From CAADGV01 sp040290295 (GTDB taxonomy: Bacteria; Bacteroidota; Ignavibacteria; UBA10030; UBA6906): DNA of 64,000 bases. Below the pieces are notes generated by a model. The model saw only the letters and a program-made list of their open reading frames with translations. It was not told the origin of the DNA and searched no databases. The stretch lies in assembly GCA_040290295.1 (NCBI GenBank), contig PSMW01000004.1, positions 1-64,000 on the forward strand, written 5' to 3'. Positions 17,444-26,657 of this stretch are shown here, piece by piece (position 1 is the first letter of the stretch; each line of letters starts with the position of its first letter). Both the position numbers and the translations under genes were made by a program.

Positions 17444-20316
17444 TGCTTTCACGTTGCACATATGGAGTGTTGTTGCTGCTGTTGATCGCTGCAGAGCTGA
17501 GCGCACAAACGCAAAGTGGGAAGGGAAGAGTGGAAGGAACCGTCCTCGACGCGAAAACCAACGAAGGGTTGCCCGGTGCAAACGTTATCTTGAAGGGTAC
17601 GTACTACGGTGGATCGTCGAATATCGATGGTGTCGTAAAGATCGAGAACGTCAATCCCGGCGTGTACACGATCGAAGTTTCCTTGCTGGGATACAAAGTG
17701 GTGCAATTCACGAACATGAAAGTGGAGGCAGGGCAGACGACGCGCTTCACGGCGAAGATGGAAGAGACGGTGCTGGCGATCGACAAAGAAGTGGTGGTGG
17801 TGGGCGAGAAGCCGCTGTTCGATATCGAAGAGACTGCGAGTCGGCGTTCCGTTGGGCAGCAGGACATTCAAGCCGCCGCGCTGACGAAAGTCGAAAACAT
17901 CGTCGCCTTGCAACCCGGTGTCGTCTTCACCGACAATGAGATTCATATTCGCGGCGGACGCACGCACGAAGCTGCGGTGCTCTTGGATGGCATTTCGATT
18001 CAAGATCCGCTTGCCGGTACAGGTTTCGGATTGCAAGTCAGTCCTTTGTCGATTCAAGATGTGGAGGTCATCACCGGCGGATACAATGCCGAATACGGAC
18101 AAGCAACGTCAGGCATTGTGAACATCACGACGCGAGAAGGCTCCGATCGGTACACCGGTTCCATTGCCTACAAGCTCGATCATTTTGGGTTCAACACGAA
18201 CTCACGCGGCAATTGGAACACCGATCATCTCGATATGAGCTTGAGCGGACCCGAGCCGATTACATCCCTTCTTCTTCCCTCGTTGGGGATCGATGTGCCC
18301 GGCACGATGAGCTTCTTCGGTACCATCTTCGCTCGTCGCAGCGACGAGTACACGCGGTGGGTGGAGGTGACCGATGCGCAAGGCAGGCCAGCAGGTTATG
18401 TTGTGCAAGCTCCCAACGGATTGTACTCGTCGATCTTTCCGTCGGGAGGGGGCAGGAGCTTCTCGCCCCGACGCAACAATGATTACTCAATGGTTGCCAA
18501 GCTTACCTACAAGCCCGTCGGCACGGTCAAGCTTTCGTACACGTTCAGTCAATCCCTTTCCATCAATCAAAACACACAAACGATTCAAGCGACGCTCGAG
18601 CGTGTGGAACCGAATCCGGGGTATCAGTACTTGTTCCAGTTCATCCCCGACAGCGCCAACACCTTCACGCAACGGAACATCCAGCACTCGTTCTCGTGGA
18701 CGCACACGCTGAGTAAGGAGACATTCTACGAGATTCGCATGAGCGCATTCACCGCACGAATCCGTGGTGATGCCAACGGCAAGAGGTTCGATCAGTACAT
18801 CGAGCCGCAAGATATTGTCACGTATCCCATCCGCTACTACAACCAGCAAACCGATACGGTCGGGGTTATTCCCGGTGACGGCTTCTACGACTTGGGCGCG
18901 CCGAGCACGTTTCGCGATCAGTTCGCGGCTGAATATACGATCAAGTTCGACCTCACGCATTACTTCAGCGAGCGGAACAAGTTCAAGACGGGCGTCGAGA
19001 TGCGCTTCCAAGAACTTCAGATGGTGGATATCTTTCGTCCGTGGATCAAACCGCAAGGCTTCGATAACGACATCTATAGTGTGAGTCCCGCTTTAGGTGC
19101 GTTGTACGCGCAGGACAATATCACGCTGAAAGGCATGATTTTGAATTTCGGCGTACGACTGGATTACTGGCTGCCCGGCAAATACGTGGACGAGATTGCG
19201 AAGGATACATCGTCGAGGCTTATTGTTTCGCCGGGCTTGCGAAAGCAGTACTTGGACAATACGTTCAGCCTCTTCGGCAGAAGGGTAAAAGCGCGCCTCA
19301 GTCCGCGCCTGGGCATCTCCCACCCTATGACCGACAATCAAACGCTTTTCTTTTCGTACGGTCATTTCTCGAAATTCCCGCGACCGCAATATGTGTATTC
19401 CAAACTGAATCGAACAAGCGTGCGTTCGAATACCGCCGCCGTGGGAAATCCCGATCTCAATCCGGAGACGACCGTTGCGTACGAGCTGGGTGTCCGCAAT
19501 CAGCTTTCCGGGAACGACGTGCTGACGGTGACTGCATACTACAAAGACATTTTCGATTACATCACCGAGAAGACCGTTCGCCGGACATCGGGCTTGAGCG
19601 GCTCACAATTCTATACGACAAACTTGAATTCGGACTACGCGCGCGTCAAAGGGGTCGAAGTCGAATACAAAAAACGCATCGGCAATTGGTTCCGTGGATC
19701 GCTCTCCGCTTCGTACTCGATCGCAACAGGTAAAAGCTCTTCGCCGAGCGAGAACACGGTTCGCCTACAGGAAGGTGAACCGGAAAACATCAAGGAACGC
19801 TTCCTCATTTGGGACAGGCCAGTCCAACTGTCAGCAAGCCTAAACTTCAGCGTGCCAAAGGGTGAGCCGCTCTTCGACTTGGCGCCAGGCATTCTCGACG
19901 ATTACAACTTGTTCGTTCGGTTCTTCTATCAGTCGGGCAAGCGCTACACACCGCAGCGTTTCGTCGGATACAATTCGGTGACGGGCCGGCCCGAATACGT
20001 CAGCGACATCAATCGCATCAACGAAGGGCTCGGCGACGATTGGTTCATCGTCGATCTCAATTTCGAAAAGTATTTCGATCTCGGATTCGGAAAACTGATC
20101 GCAGCCATCGAGATACAGAATCTCTTGAACATCAAGAACTCGCAGATCATCAATCCCGTGACCGGTCGAGCATACGAGTACGGCGACCCGACGCCATCGT
20201 ACTTCAACGATCCGCTTTACCCACAACTTGCGGGGAATGTGTCGCCGTATCCATACGATCCAGCTCGCTACAAGGAGCCACGGACTGTCCGTCTCAGCTT
20301 AGCGTTGAGATTCTGA
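17443..20316 (+). CDS. TonB-dependent outer-membrane receptor with CarboxypepD-like N-domain
   Basis: A 957-residue outer-membrane transporter. Signal peptide at 1-22. Residues about 25-108 are a carboxypeptidase regulatory-like domain (GRVEGTVLDAKTNEGLPGAN), as in SusC/CirA-type receptors. The plug spans about 125-230 (NEIHIRGGRTHEAAVLLDGI, GGYNAEYGQATSGIVNI), and the rest is a 22-strand barrel ending in the terminal aromatic LRF. It should import a large substrate using TonB energy. No SusD partner is present; instead it overlaps an upstream lipoprotein by one base and a downstream PorV-family gene by one base (TGATG at both ends). Substrate not predictable from sequence. Confidence 0.9.
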   Translation: MLSRCTYGVLLLLLIAAELSAQTQSGKGRVEGTVLDAKTNEGLPGANVILKGTYYGGSSNIDGVVKIENVNPGVYTIEVSLLGYKVVQFTNMKVEAGQTTRFTAKMEETVLAIDKEVVVVGEKPLFDIEETASRRSVGQQDIQAAALTKVENIVALQPGVVFTDNEIHIRGGRTHEAAVLLDGISIQDPLAGTGFGLQVSPLSIQDVEVITGGYNAEYGQATSGIVNITTREGSDRYTGSIAYKLDHFGFNTNSRGNWNTDHLDMSLSGPEPITSLLLPSLGIDVPGTMSFFGTIFARRSDEYTRWVEVTDAQGRPAGYVVQAPNGLYSSIFPSGGGRSFSPRRNNDYSMVAKLTYKPVGTVKLSYTFSQSLSINQNTQTIQATLERVEPNPGYQYLFQFIPDSANTFTQRNIQHSFSWTHTLSKETFYEIRMSAFTARIRGDANGKRFDQYIEPQDIVTYPIRYYNQQTDTVGVIPGDGFYDLGAPSTFRDQFAAEYTIKFDLTHYFSERNKFKTGVEMRFQELQMVDIFRPWIKPQGFDNDIYSVSPALGALYAQDNITLKGMILNFGVRLDYWLPGKYVDEIAKDTSSRLIVSPGLRKQYLDNTFSLFGRRVKARLSPRLGISHPMTDNQTLFFSYGHFSKFPRPQYVYSKLNRTSVRSNTAAVGNPDLNPETTVAYELGVRNQLSGNDVLTVTAYYKDIFDYITEKTVRRTSGLSGSQFYTTNLNSDYARVKGVEVEYKKRIGNWFRGSLSASYSIATGKSSSPSENTVRLQEGEPENIKERFLIWDRPVQLSASLNFSVPKGEPLFDLAPGILDDYNLFVRFFYQSGKRYTPQRFVGYNSVTGRPEYVSDINRINEGLGDDWFIVDLNFEKYFDLGFGKLIAAIEIQNLLNIKNSQIINPVTGRAYEYGDPTPSYFNDPLYPQLAGNVSPYPYDPARYKEPRTVRLSLALRF

Positions 20317-21329
20317 TGAAACGAACTCTTGCCGTCATAGCGCTTGTGCTGGCAATGGCGCATCTCGGTGTTGCGCAACTCGTTCCCAACTTAGGCGGTC
20401 AACGCGCGGGTATCTCAGCATTCCAGTTTCTCAAGATCGGTGTTGGTGCGCGCGGCGTTGCAATGGGCGAATCGTTTGTTGCCGTCGTCAACGATGCCTC
20501 TGCGTTGTTCTGGAATCCTGCCGGGCTTGTCGAGATGACGGAGAATCAGGTGATCGCTTCGCACACGTCGTACATCGTGGATATCAGCCATGAGTTCTTT
20601 GGGGTGACGTACAAAGTGAGCGACAATCATGCGCTCGGTGTTGCAGTCACCTCGTTGCACATGAAGGATATGGAGATCACGACCGAAACGCAGCCCTTCG
20701 GCACAGGAAGGTTCTTCACGTTCGGTGATCTTGCGCTGGGCGTTTCGTACGCCAACAAGATGACCGAACAGTTCAGCTTCGGTGCAACGCTTCGCTATGT
20801 CGAGGAAACCTTGGACGTGTTGAAGATGCGCTCGGTGATGATCGACCTCGGTACGTTGTATTGGACGGGCCTCGGCTCGACACGCTTTGCCGTAACGATC
20901 TCGAACTTTGGAGCGGATGTGAAACCCAAAGGCACGGTGACGCTTGCGAACGGGGGGACGATCAACGATTTTCAATCGTTCTCGTTGCCAACGATCTTCA
21001 AGCTCGGCATCGCGATGGAAATGATCGAGGATGACAACTCGCGGCTCACCACATCGTTTCAGTTGAACCATCCCAATGACAATTCCGAACATTTTCGGTT
21101 GGGGGTAGAGTATGCATTTCGCAACACGTTCTACCTTCGCGGCGGATTGAAACGCACGATTGGGCAGAAACTCTTCGGGCGTGATGAGACGTCGCCGGAA
21201 GATTTCACTCTGGGTGCAGGCTTCGCGGTGGACGTGTCCGCGGTCAGCCGCGTGAGTGCCGATTACGCGTTCGCCCGATTCAATGATTTAGGATCGGTTC
21301 ACCGTTTCTCTCTTGCTTTCACATACTGA
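20316..21329 (+). CDS. PorV/PorQ-family outer-membrane barrel
   Basis: A 337-residue barrel of the PorV/PorQ (UPF0164) family. Signal peptide residues 1-20. The family signature GVGARGVAMGESFVAV ... DASALFWNPAGLVEM sits at about 40-75, and the protein ends in a barrel strand (FSLAFTY). PorV proteins carry T9SS cargo across the outer membrane and hand it to the PorU sortase; FadL-like transport is an alternative reading of the fold. The ATG at 20316 overlaps the receptor stop and is preferred over the longer open frame from 20040, which runs inside the receptor gene. Its place beside T9SS cargo and a TonB receptor suggests a dedicated rather than a housekeeping copy. Confidence 0.88.
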   Translation: MKRTLAVIALVLAMAHLGVAQLVPNLGGQRAGISAFQFLKIGVGARGVAMGESFVAVVNDASALFWNPAGLVEMTENQVIASHTSYIVDISHEFFGVTYKVSDNHALGVAVTSLHMKDMEITTETQPFGTGRFFTFGDLALGVSYANKMTEQFSFGATLRYVEETLDVLKMRSVMIDLGTLYWTGLGSTRFAVTISNFGADVKPKGTVTLANGGTINDFQSFSLPTIFKLGIAMEMIEDDNSRLTTSFQLNHPNDNSEHFRLGVEYAFRNTFYLRGGLKRTIGQKLFGRDETSPEDFTLGAGFAVDVSAVSRVSADYAFARFNDLGSVHRFSLAFTY

Positions 21330-21332
21330 CGT

Positions 21333-22403
21333 ATGAAGGATTTTCGCCATAGTATCGTGCTGAGTGCAGTTCTGGCTCTTGTGCTCGGATGTCAGGAGAA
21401 GGCGCCGCTTCTGCAGCCGTTGCCGGACACCGTCTTCGACACGGCGTACGTCGAGATCACCCCACCGTTTACAGGATTCACACAGCCGCAGGACGTTCTG
21501 GTCGGCAACGATCAATTGCTGTACGTCGCGGACACCTATGGCGACGGCAGCGGCCGTGTCGTGATGATGAACAGGGCTGGTCAGATCCTGAGCACGAAGC
21601 GCATGCTGCGTCCCATTTCGCTTGCGCAGGACAGCCGGCTCGATCTGCTGGTTGGCGGCATGATCATCGCACCAAATGGCGATAGTGTGGGTGCCGTTTT
21701 TCGTATCCATCTTGTGCCGGCAGAGCATCATCTTGAACGGGCAAGAGTCGATACAGTTTGGCGAGAGCTCGCCAAGCCTGCACGACGCTTCCCGGGCATC
21801 ACGGTTTTTGGCGACAACCGCTATCTCGTCGTGCGAGATGGACCGGACAATTCGAGCTTCGTCGATCCTGATGCGCGGGTGTTGGAATTCGATCGCAACG
21901 ACCGCTTTCTTTCACCTGTTGCTTCGCTTACGACACGCGGCGGCGGCAGCGGCATCACGGATATCTTTCGGCCAACGGCAATCGTTGCGTTTCAAGGCTC
22001 ACGCGACTTCGTGCTGGCGCAAGCCATCGAGCAGGTGACGTTCGGCGCACTGTGGATGGTGTACCAAAGTACGCCGGAGTTCGAAGGGTGGTTGCCGCGT
22101 TTCGATCCGGCGCGGACACAAGATCGCGGCATCGATTTCATTCGCGCGCGTTACGTTCGCCCTGAGGCAGTTGCCATCGACCGTACACGACGCGACGTGT
22201 TCATCGCTGATGCCGCACTGGATAGCGTCTTCAAGTTCAACAGCCGAGGGACATTCAAGGCAGAATCGTTCGGTCGATACAAAACTGCTGGCTCGATGCT
22301 GAAGCCAACAGGGTTAGCGTTTTTCGAGCGGGTGCTCTATGTGTTGGATGCCGAACGAGGCGCATTACTCCGATTCCGCCTGACGACAGACCTGGTGCGA
22401 TGA
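21333..22403 (+). CDS. NHL/beta-propeller-like lipoprotein
   Basis: A 356-residue lipoprotein (lipobox LVLGC, Cys20) that ends the surface operon, three bases after the PorV-like gene. Repeated segments of about 45-50 residues have the look of NHL propeller blades (GFTQPQDVLVGNDQLLYVAD, VRPEAVAIDRTRRDVFIADA, LKPTGLAFFERVLYVLDAER). Such propellers bind proteins or sugars. A role as the surface-exposed or periplasmic partner of the receptor complex is inference. Confidence 0.75.
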   Translation: MKDFRHSIVLSAVLALVLGCQEKAPLLQPLPDTVFDTAYVEITPPFTGFTQPQDVLVGNDQLLYVADTYGDGSGRVVMMNRAGQILSTKRMLRPISLAQDSRLDLLVGGMIIAPNGDSVGAVFRIHLVPAEHHLERARVDTVWRELAKPARRFPGITVFGDNRYLVVRDGPDNSSFVDPDARVLEFDRNDRFLSPVASLTTRGGGSGITDIFRPTAIVAFQGSRDFVLAQAIEQVTFGALWMVYQSTPEFEGWLPRFDPARTQDRGIDFIRARYVRPEAVAIDRTRRDVFIADAALDSVFKFNSRGTFKAESFGRYKTAGSMLKPTGLAFFERVLYVLDAERGALLRFRLTTDLVR

Positions 22404-22409
22404 TGCATC

Positions 22410-22438
22410 TTGCATCGCTCATGATAAATTCCTAACTT
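22410..22438 (+). promoter_or_regulatory. Probable tRNA-Ser promoter
   Basis: TTGCAT at 22410-22415 and TAACTT at 22433-22438, spacer 17 bp, about 30 bases before the tRNA. Both boxes are moderate matches. Confidence 0.45.
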
Positions 22439-22468
22439 TAGCCAGCATTTCTTACCGTTCAGTGCTTC

Positions 22469-22562
22469 GGAGAGGTGGGTGAGTGGCCTAAACCAGCGGT
22501 TTGCTAAACCGCCGTGGCGTTTCAAAGCGCCACCGAGAGTTCGAATCTCTCCCTCTCCGCCA
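22469..22562 (+). tRNA. tRNA-Ser (anticodon GCT), CCA encoded
   Basis: A class II tRNA of 94 bases. The acceptor stem GGAGAGG (22469-22475) pairs with CCTCTCC (22552-22558), followed by discriminator G and an encoded CCA. The anticodon stem GCGGT/ACCGC encloses the loop TTGCTAA, so the anticodon GCT is at 22503-22505 and reads AGC/AGU codons. A long variable arm (GTGGCGTTTC...GCGCCAC) and the T loop GTTCGAATC complete it. It marks the upstream border of the polysaccharide locus. Confidence 0.97.
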
Positions 22563-22962
22563 AGGAGTCTCTTCAGTCGTTTAGTCATTTTGTCGGGTAG
22601 CCCGTTTAGTCTTTGGGGCGGATGATCACCGAGTTGTGATGTGCAGGAACAGTGAGAGTAGAGCTGTGGGAAATACGATCGAGCACTCGCAGGGATGACT
22701 TGTTGTTCGAGATGTTTCTCCTTCCTCATGCTGTCCTGCTCGGAACGTTTGCGTCTGATGTGTTGATGCTTCGTGCGCTCACAGGAGCGATCTCCGTGCA
22801 ACCAGTTCGATCGACGATCGGAGTGAGACAAAAAATTGGTTCGAGCAGAAGTTGACGCAGCGCATGTTCACCTATCCCTCTTCTTGTTTCTCCTCCCTTT
22901 TTTTCGCATAATGAGGCAGCTTTTGGGGAACAACGCAGTACCACATTCTCTAGAATACTCTC
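22563..22962 (+). other. Intergenic region between tRNA-Ser and the polysaccharide export gene
   Basis: About 400 bases without a convincing gene. A possible promoter lies at 22884-22912 (TTGTTT, 17 bp, CATAAT), within a pyrimidine-rich tract 50 bases before the export gene start. The word CGTTTAGTC occurs twice near 22576 and 22609. I see no integrase and no copy of the tRNA 3' end here. Confidence 0.4.
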
Positions 22963-25371
22963 TTGTACCGAAACTACACACACCTCAAGAGGTTCGTCAA
23001 GGGGATTCTTCTCGTATCACTTGCGGTTTCAGTCCCGACAGTGGGCGCACAAACGCGCGCACAATGGCGACAACAGCTGGAAGCAAAAGTCAAGACCATG
23101 TCCCCTGAGGAAGTCGATCGCAAGCTCAAAGAATTAGGCATCACTCGCGAAGAGGCTCTTCGGCGAGCAAAGGAGTTGAACATCTCCCTCGACGAGTTTT
23201 TGGCTCTGCCGATGGAAAGTGCAGGGGAATCGATGCAAAGTTCCACGGGTACACAGGTGTTGAGGGCGACTCAGGCACCGCAAAGTGCTCGCGACTCCAG
23301 CCGTACTCCAACCGTGCTCGTGATCCCCGGACTTTCCGGCAGAAAGGGAGTCGATCCGCTACAACCGTTCGGCTACTCGCTCTTTCAGCTTCCGGCTTCC
23401 ACGTTCGAGCCTGTGTTGAATCTTGCAAGTCCACCATCGTACATGCTTGGACCCGGCGACGAGATCGTGGTGACGGTGTGGGGTGAGACGAAGCTGAACT
23501 ATCAGCTTCAGATCAATCGTGAAGGGAACGTCATCATTCCGGACGTGGGACCGGTGAGCGCAAGCGGAAGCACAATCGAAGAGTTCAAGAAACGCCTTCT
23601 CCAACGCATGGCGGCGATCTACTCGGGCCTCGATAGTCGCAGCGGCCAGCCGAATACGTTCCTTGACGTTTCGCTTGGCAAGCTGCGAACACTCCAGGTT
23701 TTTGTGCTTGGCGAAGTGGTGAACCCGGGTGGGTACGCTATCTCATCTTTTGCGACGGCGTTTCACGCGCTGTATGTTGCCGGCGGTCCGACCGTCAACG
23801 GAACGCTCCGGCACGTGCGCGTGATGCGCAAGGGAACCAGCTTGCCACCAATCGATGTGTACGACTACATCCTTCGTGGCGACAATTCCAAAGATGTACG
23901 TTTGCAAGATGGTGATATCGTTTTCGTCAGTCCTGCAGGGCGACGTGTCGCGTTGATCGGGGCTGTCATCCGTCCCGCAATTTATGAGTTGAAGGAGAAC
24001 GAGTCGCTGAGCGACCTGCTTGCTCTGGCAGGCGGGTTACGTTTCGATACCTACATCAATCGGATTCACATCGAGCGGGTCGTGCCGTTCCGAGAGCGCT
24101 CGAAGTACACCAAGGATGTTGTGGATATCGATTTGCGTTTCGGATCTCTCGAAGAGCTTCGTTCGAGCAAACAGCCGCTCGAAGATGGAGATGTGGTTAC
24201 ACTCTTCAGGATTTCGGACCTCGTTCAGAATCGTGTGAGCATCTCGGGAAATGTCAAGAAGCCGGGAGTGTTCGAGTTGAAGCCGAACATGCGGATACGC
24301 GATCTGATTCTCGAAGCTGATAGCCTTGCACGAAGTACATTTGCTGAACGTGGCACACTCTTCCGCTTACTCCCGAACCTACGACGTGAGATCATGGGGT
24401 TCAATCCTCGCCGTGCGTTGGAGGGAGATGCTGAGCACAATATGCTCTTGCAAAACGAAGACAGCATTGTGGTGTATGAAGAGAGTCGTTTCTTCCCGCA
24501 ACATTCGGTGACGATCGGCGGCGCAGTACGCAGTCCCGGCACCTACCCCCGTAGCGAGAAGATGACCGTTGCCGATCTCGTTGTTCTAGCGGGAGGCTTG
24601 CTCGAGTCCGCTTCCAAACAGGGCTGGACGATCTCGCGCATCGACACAAATGAGCTTGGTACATACAGCACTGTGTACACGATCAACGCCACCGACGAGT
24701 ATTGGCATGCGGTGGATGGTCAAGCGTTTGCACTCGAGGACTTTGACTTCATTTTCATACCAACCGATCCTCGATTTACTCCCAACAAGCTTGTCACCAT
24801 CACTGGTTATGTGATGAGCCCGGGTGTGTACGCGATTCAGTACGAGGGCGAGCGACTGTCGGAGTTGTTGAAGCGTGCAGGCGGGATTCGGCCCGGTGCG
24901 TATCTGGAAGCATCGAAGTTTTTCCGTAAAGCCAATAACACCGGGAAGATTCCGGTGGACTTCGCGGATGCATTGAGGACTCCCTACGCACGCGATAACA
25001 TCGTGTTGTCCGAAGGCGATTCCATTCATGTCGCCTTCCACGACGATGTGGTTTATGTTTCAGGAGAAGTGTTTTCTCCGTCGGCAATTCTGTTCAAAAA
25101 AGGAGAGAGCGTTGATTACTACATTCGCCAAGCCGGTGGTTTCAAGGAAGATGCGGACGAGGACAGAGTCGTTGCGTTCTTGCCTAACGGCAAAAAGTGG
25201 GAAGCCGGGTGGTTTTTCGTTGCCGATCCGGAGTTGCCACCGGGAAGCTCTGTGACCGTTCCAAAGCGGATCGAGAAAGAAGACAAGACCTTGCCGTTAC
25301 TGCGAGACCTTGCGACCATTCTCGCAAGCCTTGCAGCGATTACGGTAGCGACGGTCCAAATTACAAAATAA
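22963..25371 (+). CDS. Polysaccharide export outer-membrane protein with multiple SLBB domains
   Basis: An 802-residue Wza-family protein, the first gene of the polysaccharide locus. It forms the outer-membrane exit channel. A signal peptide lies at about 8-29 (GILLVSLAVSVPTVGAQ). A helical segment (about 38-75, RKLKELGITREEALRRAKEL) precedes the Poly_export domain at about 155-245 (MLGPGDEIVVTVWGETKLNY). I count six SLBB-like repeats after it, each with a G-x-V-x-x-P-G-x-Y/F core, more than the two of E. coli Wza. The C-terminus is a single hydrophobic helix (LATILASLAAITVATVQI). The start is TTG 22963, the only in-frame choice between the upstream stop at 22951 and the signal peptide. No lipobox Cys is seen. 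Confidence 0.9.
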   Translation: MYRNYTHLKRFVKGILLVSLAVSVPTVGAQTRAQWRQQLEAKVKTMSPEEVDRKLKELGITREEALRRAKELNISLDEFLALPMESAGESMQSSTGTQVLRATQAPQSARDSSRTPTVLVIPGLSGRKGVDPLQPFGYSLFQLPASTFEPVLNLASPPSYMLGPGDEIVVTVWGETKLNYQLQINREGNVIIPDVGPVSASGSTIEEFKKRLLQRMAAIYSGLDSRSGQPNTFLDVSLGKLRTLQVFVLGEVVNPGGYAISSFATAFHALYVAGGPTVNGTLRHVRVMRKGTSLPPIDVYDYILRGDNSKDVRLQDGDIVFVSPAGRRVALIGAVIRPAIYELKENESLSDLLALAGGLRFDTYINRIHIERVVPFRERSKYTKDVVDIDLRFGSLEELRSSKQPLEDGDVVTLFRISDLVQNRVSISGNVKKPGVFELKPNMRIRDLILEADSLARSTFAERGTLFRLLPNLRREIMGFNPRRALEGDAEHNMLLQNEDSIVVYEESRFFPQHSVTIGGAVRSPGTYPRSEKMTVADLVVLAGGLLESASKQGWTISRIDTNELGTYSTVYTINATDEYWHAVDGQAFALEDFDFIFIPTDPRFTPNKLVTITGYVMSPGVYAIQYEGERLSELLKRAGGIRPGAYLEASKFFRKANNTGKIPVDFADALRTPYARDNIVLSEGDSIHVAFHDDVVYVSGEVFSPSAILFKKGESVDYYIRQAGGFKEDADEDRVVAFLPNGKKWEAGWFFVADPELPPGSSVTVPKRIEKEDKTLPLLRDLATILASLAAITVATVQITK

Positions 25372-25522
25372 CGATCGACGTTCGTAGGACCACGGATGCC
25401 CGTTCCACCATTGAATCGAGCCGGTTCGACATTGAGCCGACGGCGAAACCAGACACAACCCTGTGTGCAACATTGGCTGCAACTGCACCCACTAAGCTGG
25501 GATTTCTACAGAACGAGAACGT

Positions 25523-25927
25523 ATGCCAAACCGCAGTCATGACCGGCTACGTCAGGCGGTTCGCGACTTAGAACAAGCCTAGGATTCGATGCAATCCCAT
25601 CGGCATGAGTGGGCGTGCTTTGCGGCGCAACAGGCGGCAGAGAAAGCGGTGAAAGCCTTACACCTTTCTTTGGGGCAGGAAGCGTGGGGACATGTCGTCA
25701 CAAGACTCTTAGCGGATTTGCCTGAGAGCGTGGAGGTTCCTTCGGGGCTTGCTGAGAAGGTGCATGTCCTTGATTCCTACTATATGCCTGCTTCCTAGCC
25801 GAACGGGCATCCTGAGGGGGCGCCGTTCGAACACTACGGCTCACTACAAAGTGAAGAGGCGATAGGATATGCCGGTGAGATCATTGAATTCGTCCGTGCT
25901 GAAATGGCCCGACGCACCGACGGTTGA
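25523..25927 (+). pseudogene. HEPN-domain toxin gene interrupted by two in-frame TAG codons
   Basis: The single frame from ATG 25523 to TGA 25925-25927 encodes a recognisable HEPN (PF05168-type) protein of normal length (about 134 residues) if two amber codons are read through. Upstream of TAG 25580-25582 is RLRQAVRDLEQA; between the stops is HEWACFAAQQAAEKAVKALH, the family core; after TAG 25796-25798 is PNGHPEGAPFEHYGSLQSEE. The second TAG falls where relatives have the Tyr of P-x-R-Y-P-N. No indel is present, so these are point mutations. It overlaps the 5' end of the MNT gene that follows, the usual HEPN-MNT arrangement. It is not recoding: other genes here end in TAG. Confidence 0.85.
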
Positions 25928-26264
25928 GCAAGCCGTGCGCGCGTGGACTGAAGAGATTGCCCGCCAGCATCCTGAAGTTTTGCGCATCGGTTACTTCGGT
26001 TTGTACGCGCGAGGGAATTGGGGCGTGGGCAGCGATGTCGATATCATTGTCATTATAGACCAGAGCGAAATGAGTTGTGAGCGACGTTCGATACACTTCG
26101 ACGCTACGTGTTTGCCTGTGCCTGCAGATGTGCTTGTCTATGCGCGTGACGAGTGGTCGAAACTCAGAGAAGAAGGGCGGGGCATGCAGAAACGTTCAGA
26201 GGAAATTGTCTGGCTTTGCGAGAAAGCGGGTGGCGAAACCCAGCAGTCGGACGATCACGTATGA
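25869..26264 (+). CDS. MNT-type nucleotidyltransferase (antitoxin partner), GS motif changed to GL
   Basis: A 131-residue minimal nucleotidyltransferase, partner of the broken HEPN gene it overlaps. The opening MPVRSLNSSVLKWPD is typical of this subfamily. The polymerase-beta-like core reads GYFGLYARGNWGVGSDVDIIVI: the metal-binding D-x-D is present, but the Ser of the G-S pair, which holds the nucleotide phosphate in the family, is Leu (TTG, one base from TCG). The gene is otherwise full length. With the toxin dead, selection on this gene may be relaxed; this is inference. Its stop overlaps the start of the next MNT gene (ATGA). Confidence 0.82.
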   Translation: MPVRSLNSSVLKWPDAPTVEQAVRAWTEEIARQHPEVLRIGYFGLYARGNWGVGSDVDIIVIIDQSEMSCERRSIHFDATCLPVPADVLVYARDEWSKLREEGRGMQKRSEEIVWLCEKAGGETQQSDDHV

Positions 26265-26656
26265 AACGATCACGAGAAGAAATACTGCTTACCTTGAAGG
26301 AAACGTTGGCGCAACGTCCGGAAATCCTCTTTGCATATCTCTTTGGATCGTTTGTCGAAGAGGAGAAGTTTCGTGACTTGGATGTTGACGTGTACGTGCA
26401 TGAGGCTGTTGCTGTGCCCGACAGCTTCGAGTACGCGGTGCGCTTGGCAGGCGAACTGGGGTTGAAGATGGGATATCCGGTCGATGTTATTCTGATGAAT
26501 ACTGCGCCCGACCATTTGATTTATTCAATCTCGAAGGGGACCGTGCTGGTTGATCGAGATGAGGACTTTCGTGTCGATTGGCTCATAAACGCATGGAACC
26601 GTTATTTCGACATTCAACCGAAGCGCCGTCAGGCCATCGTTGACATGTTGAACTGA
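26261..26656 (+). CDS. mntA: MntA-type nucleotidyltransferase antitoxin
   Basis: A 131-residue MNT protein. The signature G-S-X10-D-x-D is intact: Gly29-Ser30, then Asp41 and Asp43 (LFGSFVEEEKFRDLDVDVYV). MntA antitoxins adenylylate a tyrosine next to the HepT ribonuclease active site and so silence the toxin. The ATG at 26261 overlaps the previous stop by ATGA and is preferred over an open frame extending back to 26153. The hepT gene follows one base after its stop. This pair looks functional, unlike the HEPN-MNT pair just upstream. Confidence 0.9.
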   Translation: MKRSREEILLTLKETLAQRPEILFAYLFGSFVEEEKFRDLDVDVYVHEAVAVPDSFEYAVRLAGELGLKMGYPVDVILMNTAPDHLIYSISKGTVLVDRDEDFRVDWLINAWNRYFDIQPKRRQAIVDMLN

Positions 26657-26657
26657 T

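Noticed and set aside
15638..20316. Lipoprotein plus TonB receptor as a SusD-SusC pair
   Set aside because: The lipoprotein lacks the TPR-like helical layout of SusD and looks strand-rich with an alpha/beta second half.
25523..25927. Reading the two TAG codons in the HEPN gene as evidence for amber recoding
   Set aside because: Several intact genes here end properly at TAG (rho and the thiolase, for example), and other broken genes carry TGA or frameshifts. Ordinary pseudogene decay explains it.
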